Source of the DNA: Lingula anatina
Taxonomy: Eukaryota; Brachiopoda; Lingulata; Lingulida; Lingulidae
Assembly: GCF_001039355.2 (NCBI RefSeq)
Contig: NW_019775949.1
Coordinates: 1-64,000 of the forward strand
Length of the DNA stretch: 64,000 bases
Reading direction: 5' to 3'
A program made the position numbers and the translations under genes. Under the pieces are notes generated by a model. The model saw only the letters and a list, made by a program, of their open reading frames with translations, made no database searches and was not told where the DNA came from. This document shows positions 37,801 to 53,049 of this stretch, in pieces. Numbering within the stretch: position 1 is the stretch's first letter; each line of letters opens with the position of its first letter.

Positions 37801-40800
37801 TTTGTTGTGAAAAGGTCCACTGGTCAAAAAAAAAACAAAACATGAAGTTGCTTGTTACAGATCAAGGTCTTAAAAAATAGGGCCTGGCAACTCATTAAAA
37901 TGAAAACCTAAATGTACGTATAGATCAGCATGATGCTGGGATTTCAGTTTGCTCATAGTGTAGCGGAAGAGGACTCATCATTTCTATGTTTTCTTTTGAG
38001 ATTCTTGGGTGGTCTTGTTTATTATTTATATTTGACTTCAATTTCCAGGCTTTAGTGATCCTTACTGTATGTTGGGAATCATCCCAGGTAGTCGTCTCTC
38101 TGGAGCAGCCAATGCCAAGGACGAGGGATTTTCTTCAGATGAGGAGAAACATCACAAAAAGAAAAATCCCTTACAGAAGTTCTCTGAAAGTCTTAGAAAA
38201 AAACATGGCAGCAATAAAGCAGACAAAAAGGAGAAATTACCTGCTAAATATATTCAAGCAACCACTGTGAAGAATAATACACTTAATCCAGTGTGGAATG
38301 AAAAATTCAGATTGTAAGTATATTTTTGTTTTCGATATTTGCATTATATTATAATAGCTTGTTCATGCTGGTTGTTTCTTGTAATTGGTTTCAACAGTTC
38401 TTCTTAAGGTCTGTGAAGTAGAAATTAAATTAAAGTGGTGATTTGGTAATGTATTATTCTGAGATTTAAATACCAAATGTGAAGGCTAATTTTGCAAAAA
38501 AAAAAGTTTGGATGATACTTCAGTGTGTCCCACTGCCTAAAACCTTTAGTCCTCTATTATTAGTCCACTTTATTTCTACCAAATAAATTTAAGAGATCTC
38601 TGATGCAGTGCAAATGGATGTGCTATCTTTTCCATGGGATATGAACAGATTTAAAAGTTTTATAGAGAGATCCTTATTTATGTGTAGATAACAAAAAAGA
38701 ATAATGTGTAATTTATTTTTTTAATTGATTGGTAGTGCTATAAAACATGATATCTTTGTATTTTCAGTGATCTAGAAGATGTCAACAGCGACAAGCTTCA
38801 TATTGATATTTGGTAAATTGAATATTAAATCAGATAGATCTTGATGGGGAAACAGCCCTACGAAGCAAATTACATAATTGATAACGTCTTTACTTAGGGT
38901 AGAAACAATAATTACAATATAGTTAACTAAATTTTCTGTAGACATAAGAGTTTGTAGTGGACTGACCACATTATTGTAAATGCTGTTTGAAGTGTTTGCT
39001 GGAAGTCCAAAGACCATGGAAATTTCATGCACATGATCACCATTTAATGTAGATGTGGTTAACATGTGTAATGTGTGGTACATCAGTAAAGAAATTGCCA
39101 TGGAATTAGCATTTTATTCATTGCCTTTTATCACTCTTTATGGTCTAGATCTAGATAACTGTATATTACATCACATTGAATCAGTGAGATTTTTTTTGAC
39201 ATATTTGAGATTGCATTTTTTCTGTAGAAAAAAAGAAAACTAATATCAAGATTCATTTTTCATATTTTAAGGGACCACGATGATGAATCTTCAGTGTTTG
39301 AGGCAGCAAAAAAATTGAATGAAGTATCTGGCTTTAAAGGTTTTAGTCGTTTCTTCAAGCAGATTGCCCAGTCTGCCAGGGCAGGGAGTTCTGGAAATGT
39401 GGATGACTTCTTGGGATGCATATCAACCAGTCTGCATGTGAGTGACACTGTCAGTTAGGATACCCTCAATGTGGACAAAGTTTGAAAATGAAAATGTACA
39501 GGGCATGGGCTGTTAAAGAGAAAGAAATTTCTGAGCTGCTACAAATGCTATTCACATAAGTTTTGTAAAATGTACTTAGGGCTTACATTAGGAAGTGGGT
39601 ACTTTAAGTTCAACCCAATACACATGCATGAACATCCCCCCTCCCTCCCACAAGTTCAAAAATTTAGCAAGTTTAAAAATTATCCCTCACTGACGCAGTG
39701 GGCTAGATAACAGAGATGGACCCTGCAATCTTGACCACTTTGTATTCAACCAGTTTTCAAGCAGCATACAATACATATATTTCTTACTATAAATAATATA
39801 CAGTACTGTGGATTTTTTAATGCAATATAATTTTTGTAGGACATTCCATCCACTGGCATAGACAAGTGGTTTTCCCTGCAAGGAAGGAAGGCCAAACGCA
39901 CAGTCCAGGGGCAGATACGACTGAAATTTCACCTTGCCACGCGAGAAGATCGTGGCATTCCTGAGGAAGATAACTGGACAGACGTGCGACAACATGAAGA
40001 TCTGATGGCAATTTTTATTGAACATGAAATTCAGAAATGTGATGTAAGTCCAGTTTTTAATATACTATATACAGACAAGATGCAAGAAAACTTATGAGCC
40101 ATATGTTTTTTACTAGCCCTATTATCTTTGAAAATAGTAAGATATCTGCTGGGTCTTAATGTTTTTTAAACAACATATGAAGTGAACATATATTTGTCTT
40201 ACAAATGATGCCAAAGCCAGTCAGATTTAATATTCACTTACAACATATACTCCAGAATTCTATCATAATTTTAGGAGGTGTATAAATGGGTTGGAGAACT
40301 CCCCCAGGCTGCACAGACTATCCTCCACCAGCATGCTATTCAGGGAGACATCACACCTGTACAGCAAGCCATGTGGTGGGCATTTTTTTTTTTTTTGGGG
40401 GGGGGGGGTAACTTTGGACCCCATGAAGTGGTTGGGCTCATATGAGTTACATGTACATAGGTAGTTGACTGTAGCTAATTGCTTAAGACATTCTGATTAA
40501 GCAAAAGCAAATTGTTTTTGACAAAAAAAGTGCTTTTCCAGATGAATTATTGATGTGGTTCTATGTTTGAATTTAACTAAAATTATGGTATTGGGTACAT
40601 TTTTGTTAAATCTAATCCCAGGTTAAGTGTACAAGGGGATTTAACATACTAGCTAGGGTTTATAATAAGTATGCAGTTATCAGCCTTGGTTGTGGTGCAG
40701 TCTTTTAAACTGAAAGGAACATCATCAAACTGTTTCTTACATAGATTTTTGTATTGTAGTCGCTGGCTGTCATACAGCAGAAAACACATGGAGCACCCGT

Positions 40801-43800
40801 TTGACTATGAATACCTTCTTCAAGTCCTTGAAGAGCTGGAAAAAAGCTGGGAACCAGGATCCCTGTCAAGAGATGAGGTATATACTGTATGTGACTAAAA
40901 AAAGGTTAACAGACCATCACAGGGTGTAACAGAATTTGATTTCTACTTGTTTCAAGAGTTTGGCAAACTTGAAATATGTATGTTTTTACTTGTTTAGAAA
41001 TTGCCACCCAAATTACTTTGAACAACTTTTTTGGAACTTTGATTTTTTCCTAATTAAAATAATAAGGAGGTATGCTCCATATTGGGCTAAAATAATTCAT
41101 ATAATCCATTTGGTGATTTCAAAAATTTGTTCTGATACAAATTATAGAATGTCTATATATCATTTTATCTCTTTATGTGCAGTTTTTATACAGGCACAGT
41201 TTGTACATTTGATATCTTCTCCTTCCTGTTGTTATTTATCCATTACGAATCTAAGGTGTTGGTGGTTGAGAAGTCAAAGTCTAATGCTTCTGTCTGTTGA
41301 AGTGCTTTTGGAGTCTTGTTTCTGAACTTTATAAAGATCTCTTTTGTTTTTTAAAATGGAGGCCCACTGGATTATACCAATATCATAGCAATACAATTAA
41401 ACATTTATACATTTCAGGAAGAATCTGTTGTGGAATCCTTCAACATATTTATAGAATACTGCCTGAATCTCATTCGCAACATGAGACACTTGTTTCCACC
41501 AACCAACAAAGCTGCATACCATAGGCTGGAGTTTGTACTGAAGTAAGTCATAACTGACGTGTATAAGTTATATCAGCTGATTTTCGTTACTGCACTGCAC
41601 TCGCTAGTCTGCCATTATTCCTGGTCCCACTCTCACCTAAATCCCAGAAAAATGCACTAGATCTTAGATTTATTCACTAGACTTTGTGACATCTTAGCCA
41701 ATACTTATTGTGAATGACAACCCATAGTGGCACATATACAGTGTAAGCTCAGAGTATCCAACAGTTTGGGTGTTGTTTCCCAGAGAAGTGAGTTTCATTC
41801 AGGGATGAACTAAAAGTTAGATGAATTGGTCTATCAAAACCATATTGGGCTTTGAACCCATTTTTGCTTTAATCTTTTACTCCTGTGGGCAATAATGTTT
41901 ACCATTGCAATTTCCCAAATATAAAATGACTTATACAGTCATAATTGTACTTGAATGCTTTTGTAAAAATGAGGGTCAGTGAACAACTTGGACCTGTTAA
42001 TATTGTTTTGTTTTCCAGGTGCTTGGTATATATTTATGATATGAGGTTGTTCAAGAAGTGTTGCCCTTTCCAAAAAGATTTACACTCAGAAGTTGTCCAA
42101 GTTATTAAGGTAAGCTATAGACTTTAAAAACTAAACGTGGAAATAACAGCATATGTATACAGTGAAAAAATAAATCACTGTGAAAATGATTTGAGGAAGG
42201 ACCCATCTGTACACTTTCAAAACATATATAGAACAAATTTGATTGGAATTTTATATCTTGTGTGTGCTATGCCCAGTTGTTGTTAATGTGATAAATGTAT
42301 TTACCAGTTGTGCTGTATCTTTAATAAGATGTCCTCATATTTACATTATTGAGTCATGAGTTTCAGATTTTTGTAAACGTTAATGAAACAAAAAGTAAAA
42401 CAAAAGCGTGTACACATATGTGCTTGTCTCAGTAAAATTATTTCTTTCTTTTTTTCTTTTTCCTTTCTTTCTTTGAGAAAACATCTTTGAATTCATTTTT
42501 GCTTTATTTTAGAAAGGAAACCTAGAGTGGTATGAGAAGATAAATGCCCAGGTCAAACCTATCACAAAGGTAAAAAATAAATCATGTAATTTATGGCACA
42601 TCAATTAATGCTGTCCTGTTCTCTTTCAAAGCAAAATATACATTCATAGATGAAATGCCAAGCATTAATTAGCAGATACCACTGCATGTTGTACCACCAA
42701 AGCAACGTTAATTTGGTTAGTTAGTTTTGTTCATCGTTTCTGTTCACATATGATTAATGTTGCTTTAATTGGTGTATACTAAAGCGTATTTTATGTCTTT
42801 TTAGACACTCCTGTTAATTTGCAACTTTTGCATACCTGTTTCTAGTAACCTGCTACTCTTAGCACATACATCATAGCACTCAATTTGTAAAGTTGCACAC
42901 TTACATAGCAGATAGCTTTAGAGATATGTTACCAAAGCAGTTTTTGTTTTACATATTCATTATACTCATAGCATTATCGTAGTAGCTTTGTAGAGAAAAT
43001 TAGTGTTGTTATAAACCTAAGGGTAAACAGGTACTGTAGTGTTTGTAGTCTTTTTTTGTGAAATGTTTGATTGCATGCAACATAAATATTTAATGTGTGC
43101 ATTGCATGTGATGATTAATGACATCATTACCAGTAGTTTGAAATGAAAGTGGTAAATTGGCACAAGAATATCTTTCCCATTAACTGTTCTTTTCTATTCA
43201 TCCTGTTTCCTTATTAATTTTTAGTACAAAGTAGAAACTTTTATTGAGCACCATATGTAGGTTCCTAAGTTAGAACTATGCCTGTGTGACTGATCTCTTG
43301 CCTTAATTGCTTTTCGCCTTACATGTAGCTCATGGATGATGTGACCACAATTGGAGAGTTACCAGAGGATTATGAGGTATATGTGTGCACTAAGGGAATC
43401 AGCTGCAGCTTATATTGCACATTGATTTTTTGTTCTGTTTGCCTTTATTGTCTTTATGTTCTGCAAAACCCATGCAGTTGCCAATTGTCTAGATTATGCA
43501 AGACAATTATTTGAATCGATCAAACTTCCAACATCCTGCATTGGTTCCTTAGAGTCTTGTTTTTCTGAGAAAAAAATCTGAAATGACTAAACTTAACTTT
43601 GGTTGTTGGCAACTATCAATACGATAGTGAAAGTTTGTTTGTTTGTTTGTTTGTTTTTTTCAGAGGTATATTTTAGGTACAGATATCACAGGGACAAATA
43701 TTTTAGTCTAAAGTGGGGTTTTCTTCAACAAAATTCTGAATTTCACTTGCAGTAACTTGAACACTGCAGTTACTTGCATATTATATCAGATTCTATCAAA

Positions 43801-44032
43801 TCCATTGCCAGAATGCTGAAAACATTTGCCCATTGGCATATTATATATCTGCCATGTCAGTTGTCTAATTAAGATTTTCCTTTGTCTATGTGTTTTTTAA
43901 TTGTCTGGGTCTTACTAAAGGTGTCTGATATAAACTATTTTATTTGTTTCATACCTAGTGATACTGGGTGTGGATATTTATGTCTGTCCTTTCCTTGGGT
44001 ATTTCTTTCTTTCTTTCTTTCTTTCTTTCTTT

Positions 44033-44063
<31 letters not shown>

Positions 44064-47000
44064 GATTTTTGGGAGAATATTGCAGCGTGATTTGAATAAA
44101 TACTTTTATTTAAAAGCAAAATAATGACTCTTTCATCCTTGATTAAAACTTGTTCTTAGTAGAAATGATTCATGCATTTCATGGATTTTACTGTTTAATG
44201 CCCTTGTGATTAATCCTTTTTTCATATCTATGTTATCACAAAAAAGCAAATGTAAACATTTTAAAGGAAAATAAAAATATTTTTTACTTATAAGGAACAA
44301 AATAAAAGTTTCTTAATCTTTTTGTGTACAAGGCTGTGGGTTCTACTTTTTGCTATCACTAATGAAGAACTGCATTTTCACAGCTGGCACTGTTAATGTT
44401 GCCAAACATGACTTATTTGCTTGAATTATGAATTTGGGTATATGCTTATGTCAAAACCTTTAAGTCAAGGTTGGGTTTGATATTTTTTCTTCTGTCTGAT
44501 TTGTCTTTTTTTTTTAAACATAATATGCACTCAAAATATGTATATTTGATCTCTGTATCTTTATAAAACATGCTTTGAGGTAGCCTTTTATCATATTTTT
44601 CAGTTCAGAGATTTACTCCGCAGTTGGCTGTTGCCCCCCCCCCCCCCAAAAAAAAAACACTTTGCAGTTATCTAAACTGAAAATCTATTTTTTTAAAATT
44701 GATCTTTACATTTTCATATGATGATCCAGAGAATCGAATTTGTTTTGTTTCTTCCATGACTTTTTCTTCAGGTGTTGTTATTCAGTGATTTAGCTTTTGT
44801 GAATATTGTATTTTTCAATAGATAACAAGGTCTGTTTTAGCTTCATATGGTGAACTTTAAGATCAAATTTTATTTCGGTCATGGTTGTAGTATTTGCACC
44901 AGTCTTTGTATTGTGTTCATATTCTTATCACATTTTAAATTGTATAACAAAGCCCTACACTTAGGTCACATGGCTTAACCTAAGTTTGTTTTTTTTTTAT
45001 CATTCAGTTTAGTATATATATAAACATGCTAGCTAAAAGCTTTTGTAATATAATACTGTGAACCTTTCATGCATTTCACAGTGAAATTTTGCTGCCTCGT
45101 ATTAACCAATTCCTATTTCCTTGTGGCATGGAGTGCAACATACATATTTTATCTCAGGCTATGGAAATCGATAACAAGCTCTGCTACACATAAATACATT
45201 GTATGGGCACCAACATTTACAGGCAATACGAACAAATGTTGGAGTCTAAAAATGAAATAGGAATACAACAGTGATGCCCGTATTACATCTGCTAATTTAT
45301 GCTTAATTTCAGAGTGAGGAAGAAACCATCAATAGCTTAGTAGAACTTGTTAACATCATCAACATTGATGCTCACAAAGCCAAGCATTACTATCACCCTC
45401 TGTTTCAAAGGTAAGGAAAATATCTAATAACAACTATCAGTATACAAATTAACAAACTGAACATGAGCAATTAATAACTTTTTGAAACTAAATACTATAA
45501 CATTAAGTGTGCATTGTCATTTTTGAGCTGCAGGCAAATTGACATATACTCACTCATAGAATATACCTGGGTCTCTTATTTCTTATATTATTGAGTACTT
45601 TATTTTAAAGCAGGCAGTGGTTCAGAAACATAGTTTTAGACATACATGTATCAGTATAGTGCCATCTTTGAACTCATGCATTATTTAATTTGAAACTTCC
45701 AATATTTTTACTTCTCATTTTATTAAAGCATTGTCAAGGTCAATTATTTCCCAAGCAGTTACAAACAAATTGAGAAGCTGGTAAGTAGTACCATGATTTG
45801 ACCTATCTAATGGATTGTGTGATACATGTAGAAAAAGGGGGAGAGGGGAAGGAAGCTTCAGATTTTTATTCTAACAGAGGGCAAACTCTGCAGTGGTGAA
45901 TCAAGATCATGTGACAGGATCAAAACAAATACTAAATTACTTTGGTCTCTTTTTATTTTAATTAATTAATTATTTAATTAATGAATTTATTCATTTATTG
46001 CACCAAAATGTATCAGGCAACCTTTTTCTAGTGTTTGCCAATTGCATACGAATGCATTTATAGCCTAATATATTCTTCATGTCCCAGAAATGACTATTAC
46101 AAGCACCATTATGTTTTAAAGAAAGTCTCTCAGTACTTAATTGTATTAATTGGTGAACATATGTATGTACTGCCAAACTGGTGTTATAAGGACAATGTTA
46201 CCAATAAGTAAAAGATCAATGTTGAGTGTCTATGGCAGTGGTGTAGTTGATTGCTGTTGTTCCCCCCAGCTTGCTGATGATGCCGGTGCTATCTTGGAGG
46301 AGGAGGTCAGTTAGAGAATGTGTCTGGGGTGAACCATTTTTGCTTTTATGCCAAGAGCATCTGCAGGCATACAGCATAGCATTTCTATATATATACACAG
46401 TTTTTTTTTTGTTGGTCTTGTTGAGAAGGTTTTTGAAGGCTTGTGAGTCTGCAGTTGCACCTGTACACCTGAACTGTTTATTTCATCAAACTTTTTTATT
46501 TATAAATGTATTCATGCATCTTTCCTCTTTGTCAATAATAGGGAATTTTGATATTCACTGATATATATAAAAAAGAAAGAGTATGTTGATTCATAACTGG
46601 AAAGTTAATGAAAAGGAGTGTTAATCACACTATTCAGTATGATAACTGCAAGATGCACAATATCTGTTTGTTTTGTGAACTAAGTAAGGTGAAATAAAAG
46701 CAAAAATGGTTTGCAATATAATTCATGAATGACTTTGCTTAGTTATGGGTTTACTCAGTTGTGTTATATATTTGCATGTATTTGCTTTTATTAACAAAGT
46801 TTTGCATGTCTTTGCTGCACTTAACATATGAATTAATTCACAAGATTCATTCAATCCACTTTGTACAGTAAATCTTAGATATCATACAATCTCTTGTCCC
46901 TTTACCACAGATCCTGTGTAAGATCCCCATTTAGGCTCAAATAACATGGTTTATGGATATGCACTCTCAAGAACTCAATACAAAAATGTTTTACCAAATT

Positions 47001-48513
47001 AGCTGAAATTACAATAAACAGTATATGTATATTGCTTGTTAGCAAGCTTTAAAGGAATATATATTTCAGCTTTTCACAATAGATGTTGACTATAGATGTG
47101 CTTAGCTTAATAAGAAATTGAACATGTGCTGTTTGCTTCCCACTTTAAATGCATTATATAGTTTTCATTGTATTTGGAATTTTTAAAAATATTATCATTT
47201 CTTTTCCTAACAAATTTTGATAATGTATGGATGCTGATGACTGAAAAGACAAACAGAATTATGCATATTTATTACTAGGTGCTATACTGATACTTAATGT
47301 GTACTATATACTTCTTTTATAATTGCATGGGTTGGATTAATCTTTTTCAGAGTACCACTTTGTACTCATATTTTCTTTTTTTTTTGTTTGCACTCTCTGA
47401 TATTTTGTTATTATAATAGTAAAATTCACCATTACAAAGATGATGGGATTCTTTAGTATATTTGAAAAGCATCAGGATATGGATGATAAAAATGTAAATT
47501 ATTTTAAAACAGAACTGTCATTCCGGCCAATCATCAAAGGGAGTTGGTCACATGACTGACTCATCAGTGTGAGCTCCTGTGGGAGATTAGTCATCCCTTA
47601 TAGGTAGAAAATCATTATCATCATTATACAAAAGATAATGGCAAAATCTATTTTACCATCAATGTTCATGTCAGTTGCTACAACATGCCATTTTAACCTG
47701 ATGTCACTGTTCATGATGTTGGTCATAGATGATTGTATATTAATTCAAGTGTTTCTCAGTTGTAATGTTGAAATCACTGTCTTGTTGCTTGTTCAGTGTT
47801 GCAGCATGTAACACTTATGCGACTATCAAGTAGCACTTTGTATGGAATTTGTGTAAAGTTTCGTATATATAGACCACAGATATAGGCCTACTGTATTACA
47901 CTCCCAACCCATAAGACATTGGAAATAAAGACCTCTTTTTTCCATTCCAGCTTGCAGATGGTGAGGCAGGAGCTGAGATGAGAGAAGTCAGCAAGCACCA
48001 GTCTGTGCTGAGTTCTCCAAAGCCCAAGGAGCTGGGCACCACTCTGTTTGAGCTGTACCTAGCTCTCAAGGAGTTCTACCATTACAAGGATCAGTTATCA
48101 CACAGGTAAGTGTTTCATGGTATTGAAAAAATTCAAAATGCATTGCAGTAACAGTGATTGGGAGAGGGGAACCATGATTGAAAGCACATTCTTAAATGTC
48201 ACTCTATGTTATCTATATGTTGTTTCAACTTGCTTGATGGGTCTTACTGGTAGATGATATCAAGAATGGTGGTTGATACTCTTTAGTTTAACAAAACCTG
48301 TGTAGAACTATGATGATGATTTGTTTTTCAAATTGTTAGTCGTGTGCATGTTTGAGCTGATGAGAATGTACATTCTTTTTCTGGAAAGATTCCATGTTCA
48401 AGATAATATCAATTTTCCATGTGTAATTTGTACAGTTATTACTGGTATACATGCACCCCCTATATTTGTACCTTATTTACATCCTTACTGGTCTTATGTG
48501 TGAGATAGTACCC

Positions 48514-48573
<60 letters not shown>

Positions 48574-51500
48574 GCAGTTGCATACACAAACATACACACA
48601 TGCAAGTATACACACACACACAAACACGCACACATACACATCTTTGTATTTTCTGTTGAATTTCAGTGATCGCAAAGCTCTCACCATGCTGAACTATCAT
48701 GAATGGTTCAAGGGTACTCTGACCACATGGTTCTCACTGGCCACACAGAAACTGATGAACAGGACACATAAAGCTGTGGAGCTGGACAAGGTAGGGATGA
48801 GGGGTTTATGTTGAGTTACACTGTAGGAACAAGAGAGTTTTTCCATCGAAGGCATTTATTGCTTACATTGATTGTCTATTATAATGAGAAAAAACAAGGA
48901 AAAGCATGGGAAGAGAGAATGGTAACTTTTAATTTCTTAATGATGATATTGTTACTTATGTACAGTCCAGTTAAAATGTGTTTCTTTGAGTGCTCATGTG
49001 TGAAATTGTGCACACAGCCATAGATATTGACTGCACTCCTAGAACAGTCCAAAGCTTGCATGCTGATGACTGAATTTTATTTGCACTGTCATGTATTTTG
49101 CTATTATGAATATTGATTTTGACATATTTTACATATTTTTACCAGTATTTATTTCACTGTGGTAGCATGTACATGCAGTTTGTGTCACAAACACAAAAGT
49201 AGACGGTGCCAAAAAATTTTCTCATGTTATGTTATGAAGAAACATTTGGGATGCAGCATAAGATTATGCAATCTACATAAGAGGTTTTTTTAGATATAGG
49301 ACCCCCGGCGAAACATGAGATAGTTGAACCAGTAAACTTGGAAACTCTTTCCTATTTTCTGTATCACAACAATGGACATTTACATATAAATAGTTGTCTC
49401 ATCTGGCACATTAAGTGTGCCATATGGCATTGTACTAAGCTACCTTGTGAATTAAATTATTTTAAGATGCTTAATTTAAAAATGTATATTTTATAACATA
49501 TCATATTGTGTTTGTGCCTGATTCTTAACTTGACTGCATATTTTAAAACTCAAAATATTCTATAGCTTGGTTGCACTTGTAATACATTTTGTAATATATC
49601 AGTTACTGAAGTGCAGTGTTTGTATATTATTCCCTGTACTTGTACTTGCAATGCACTTGCACAGGAATTGGAAAAGGTATGCTTTTATCGATGATGTGAA
49701 GAAAATTGCTTTTAAAATATTCCTGTATAAATTTTATTTCTTAAACAACAGGCCATTATCCACCACAATTTATGTCTGGAAGCTTAAAGGCAGTTTTCTC
49801 ATTTAGTGGGACACAGTTTACGATTTGCATGCCATCAAGGATGCATATGTATTACCAATTTCAGACCCCTTACTTATAGATACCATCGATCAGTCTACAT
49901 GAATCAACCCAACTCTGTGTGGACTCTCTTCAAGTGCAATCAGCTTAACTGAATGACACACCTCCTCTTGTTTCATATGTACTGGTACAGTCACCATCTT
50001 TTCTGCATGCTACTAAAGGCCAGGAAGAGGCGTGTTCATCTGTTAAACTGATTGCACTCAGTGAAAGTCCCTGCAAATTGGGTCAATCCATGTGGACCAA
50101 TGGCGTCTATGGGAATGGGGCCTAATACATTCTTGATGCTATGTATTACCATGCCATGTATAAGGTTTATGGATACTTGCATTCAGTGGAAGTAAATGTA
50201 TCATTAGTGCATGAGATTCAGTCCTGTACAAGTTACTCGCTTACTCTGTCACATAAAAAGTTATTGGAAAGTCTATAAAACAAGGAAATCTTTTAATGAA
50301 TTGTCTGACTGAAGCCAGTCTAGTATATACTTGCTGGTACTTTGATGTCTGTATTACTCAATATTTGATGAGGATCAAGGTTATTTTTGTATTTGTCGTG
50401 TTGTTTTAAGAAAAATTAATTGGTGTACTGGCACTTGTAATATGACCTTATATGATACAATGTATGCTTTGCTGAGTGCCATTAATAAAACCCTACATAC
50501 ACCAATATTTCAAGAGTGATCCTCATCAAAATTTATGCAGGTAGTAAAAATAAATTCAATTCCAGGGGTCTGTTTCCACCTCAGCATCTGTTTCTGTAGG
50601 TGCATGAATATAAATTTAATTCCCTGTCTACATGTACCTTTATGCCTGCATTGGTATATAATATGTATGCATATGTTATATATATATATTTATATATAAT
50701 ATGTATGCATATATCATATATTATGAACAGCATTTCCCATTTTACCTTGTTATAAGCTTACAATTATGGATATGCTTGAAATTGAGTAGTTTTAGACCCC
50801 ATTCCCATACCTAGATCGATCTAGCAGGAATGACCCATCTCCAACGGGCTTCTCTCTAAATTCCACACAGCTTAAGCGGCTCTGATGTCTGGCACGCCTA
50901 CTGAAGCTATTAGGGGATAATTAAACTATCGTTTAGCAGCTTCTGTAGGCATGTCAGACATCTAAACCACTTAAGCTGAATCTAGGTGTGGAAATGGGGT
51001 CTTAGTTGGTAAAATTATTGGAGGATTGTATTTGGTGAGATGTACATGTATTTCTAAAGGCCAGTGCATGTTGTCTTACTTAATGGCAGCCTATATTCCA
51101 GCTTCATGGCATATTGACGTATATATGTGAATCATCAGCTGTCATCACTGGCAAACTGTGTTAATGTATTCCATTCTTAGTGCTTTAGATTTAAGTACCT
51201 TAGGGAGCATTCCCAGACCCCATGGTACTAACTGTGGATCAATCTATCTCAGAGGGGATTCTCACTAAATTGCTATCAACTTAAGGGGCTTAAATGTCTG
51301 TCACGCCTACTGAAGTCGCTAGGGGGTAATTAACTATCGCTGAGCAGCTTCAGTAGGTGTGCCAGACATTAAACCACTTAAGCTGAAAGCAATTTAATGA
51401 GAAACCCCTTGGAGATGGACGGATCCTGTTAGATCGATCTAGGAATGGGAACCTACTTTTAGTGAAAGGAGAATGAATGAATGAATGTATTGAAAGATTT

Positions 51501-52973
51501 TTATACTTCTCATTATGAAAAAAAATATCATGTAATAATTCCTTGTGAGTTATCCAGTGCATGAATGTCTTAGGTCATTTGAATTTTTTCTCAGTACTTT
51601 TTAAACAAGCCCAGTCTGTGTTGTTTACGCCTCATGTGCATGGAGTACTGTTTAAGGAACTTGTCATCCTATATGCTTTTAGATGCTTTTTGCCTGATTA
51701 GCTGCATTTGCATGCAGGGTTATTTTAGAACTGCAATTCAACATATAAAACCAAGTTATTTGTCTCATAAAACAAAATTGATTCATTCATCCAGTTTTAC
51801 ATTAGAATACTTCCTCTCATAATTCTTTCATTATGGTGAATTTTCTTGGAATTGATATGACACTGAATAAGCTGGTCAGTCAATTTCTGTTTAAGATAGT
51901 CCTTTGCTTAAATGCAGCTGTACTGTAGCATGGAGTGGAATAGCTGGAGATTATCATTGGCTTTGGGATATTAATGCATTAAATAAAGGTTAATTTAAGG
52001 GAAAGAGTTGCTAGTGGAAATTCTTGCTCATATTTTCTTTTCTTTTGTTCCAATGCCCACTGTCAGTTTCACCTTATGTAGTCATACATCTTGCTGTATT
52101 CATATTTGAGGTCCTTTGAATAATAATTAAAAAGAAATATATTACCTTCTCTTGCTGTTATATTTTAAATTTCCTTTGATTTACATTGTATTTGCCAGTT
52201 CTTTCATTTACAACATTCCATATTTAAGATGCAATCAGTCACAAAATCTGCTTTGTATTTTGATACAAAAAATTGCCCCTATACCTTCAATGGATTCAGT
52301 TACTGTGTACATCACAATTAAATGAAAATTTATTATATGGCAGCTGCATTGTGTCCGCCCTGTGTTTTATGGCCCAGAGACCAGCATGCGCTTTAAATAA
52401 TATCTATAGTTGTCAGTAGTTTCCAATTATCCTAGCTAGATGAGTCTGCTATAGGCATAGAAATATACACAGATACCCATTATATAGTTGATTGAATTGG
52501 CATTCAGGTCATAATTATAACAGTGCTTTTTATCTTCAACTCATCATGCACATACAGGAGGATATGATACTGAATTGATGAAAATTAGTACCTGTTTTTC
52601 TCACTAGGTGGAAGCAGTTGATCCCCTAATTAAACACAGCACTTCAGCCGTGGATGTTTGTTGCTGTTTTCTACAGGTATGTAGGCCAAAAAAAATTTTT
52701 GTAATAAGAAAGAAACAGATTTTAATTGAGTCTACATAAAATTTGTTCACCAAAATTTCTCATTTGTTGAATTTACTATTATCAGATTGTTAGCTCTGAG
52801 TTCACAAATTAAACAAGATTTACCAGAAAAGTTTGAAACAAGTGATGTTACAAATCTGCTTATATTGAGTTCAAGATCAACATGAATGATGTAATTTTTC
52901 ATCAAGAAATGTGAAATTTTAATTTGAACTGTATGTTGGTTCTGCTTGATATTTTTTATGTTTACTGCATTAC

Positions 52974-53049
<76 letters not shown>

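Noticed and set aside
46270-48105. Exons 18 and 19 as mutually exclusive alternatives
   Set aside because: Both begin LAD and look alike, but the first is only 12 codons. The family alignment (BAIAP3 LVAEEAWVLTEEL) fits both in series.
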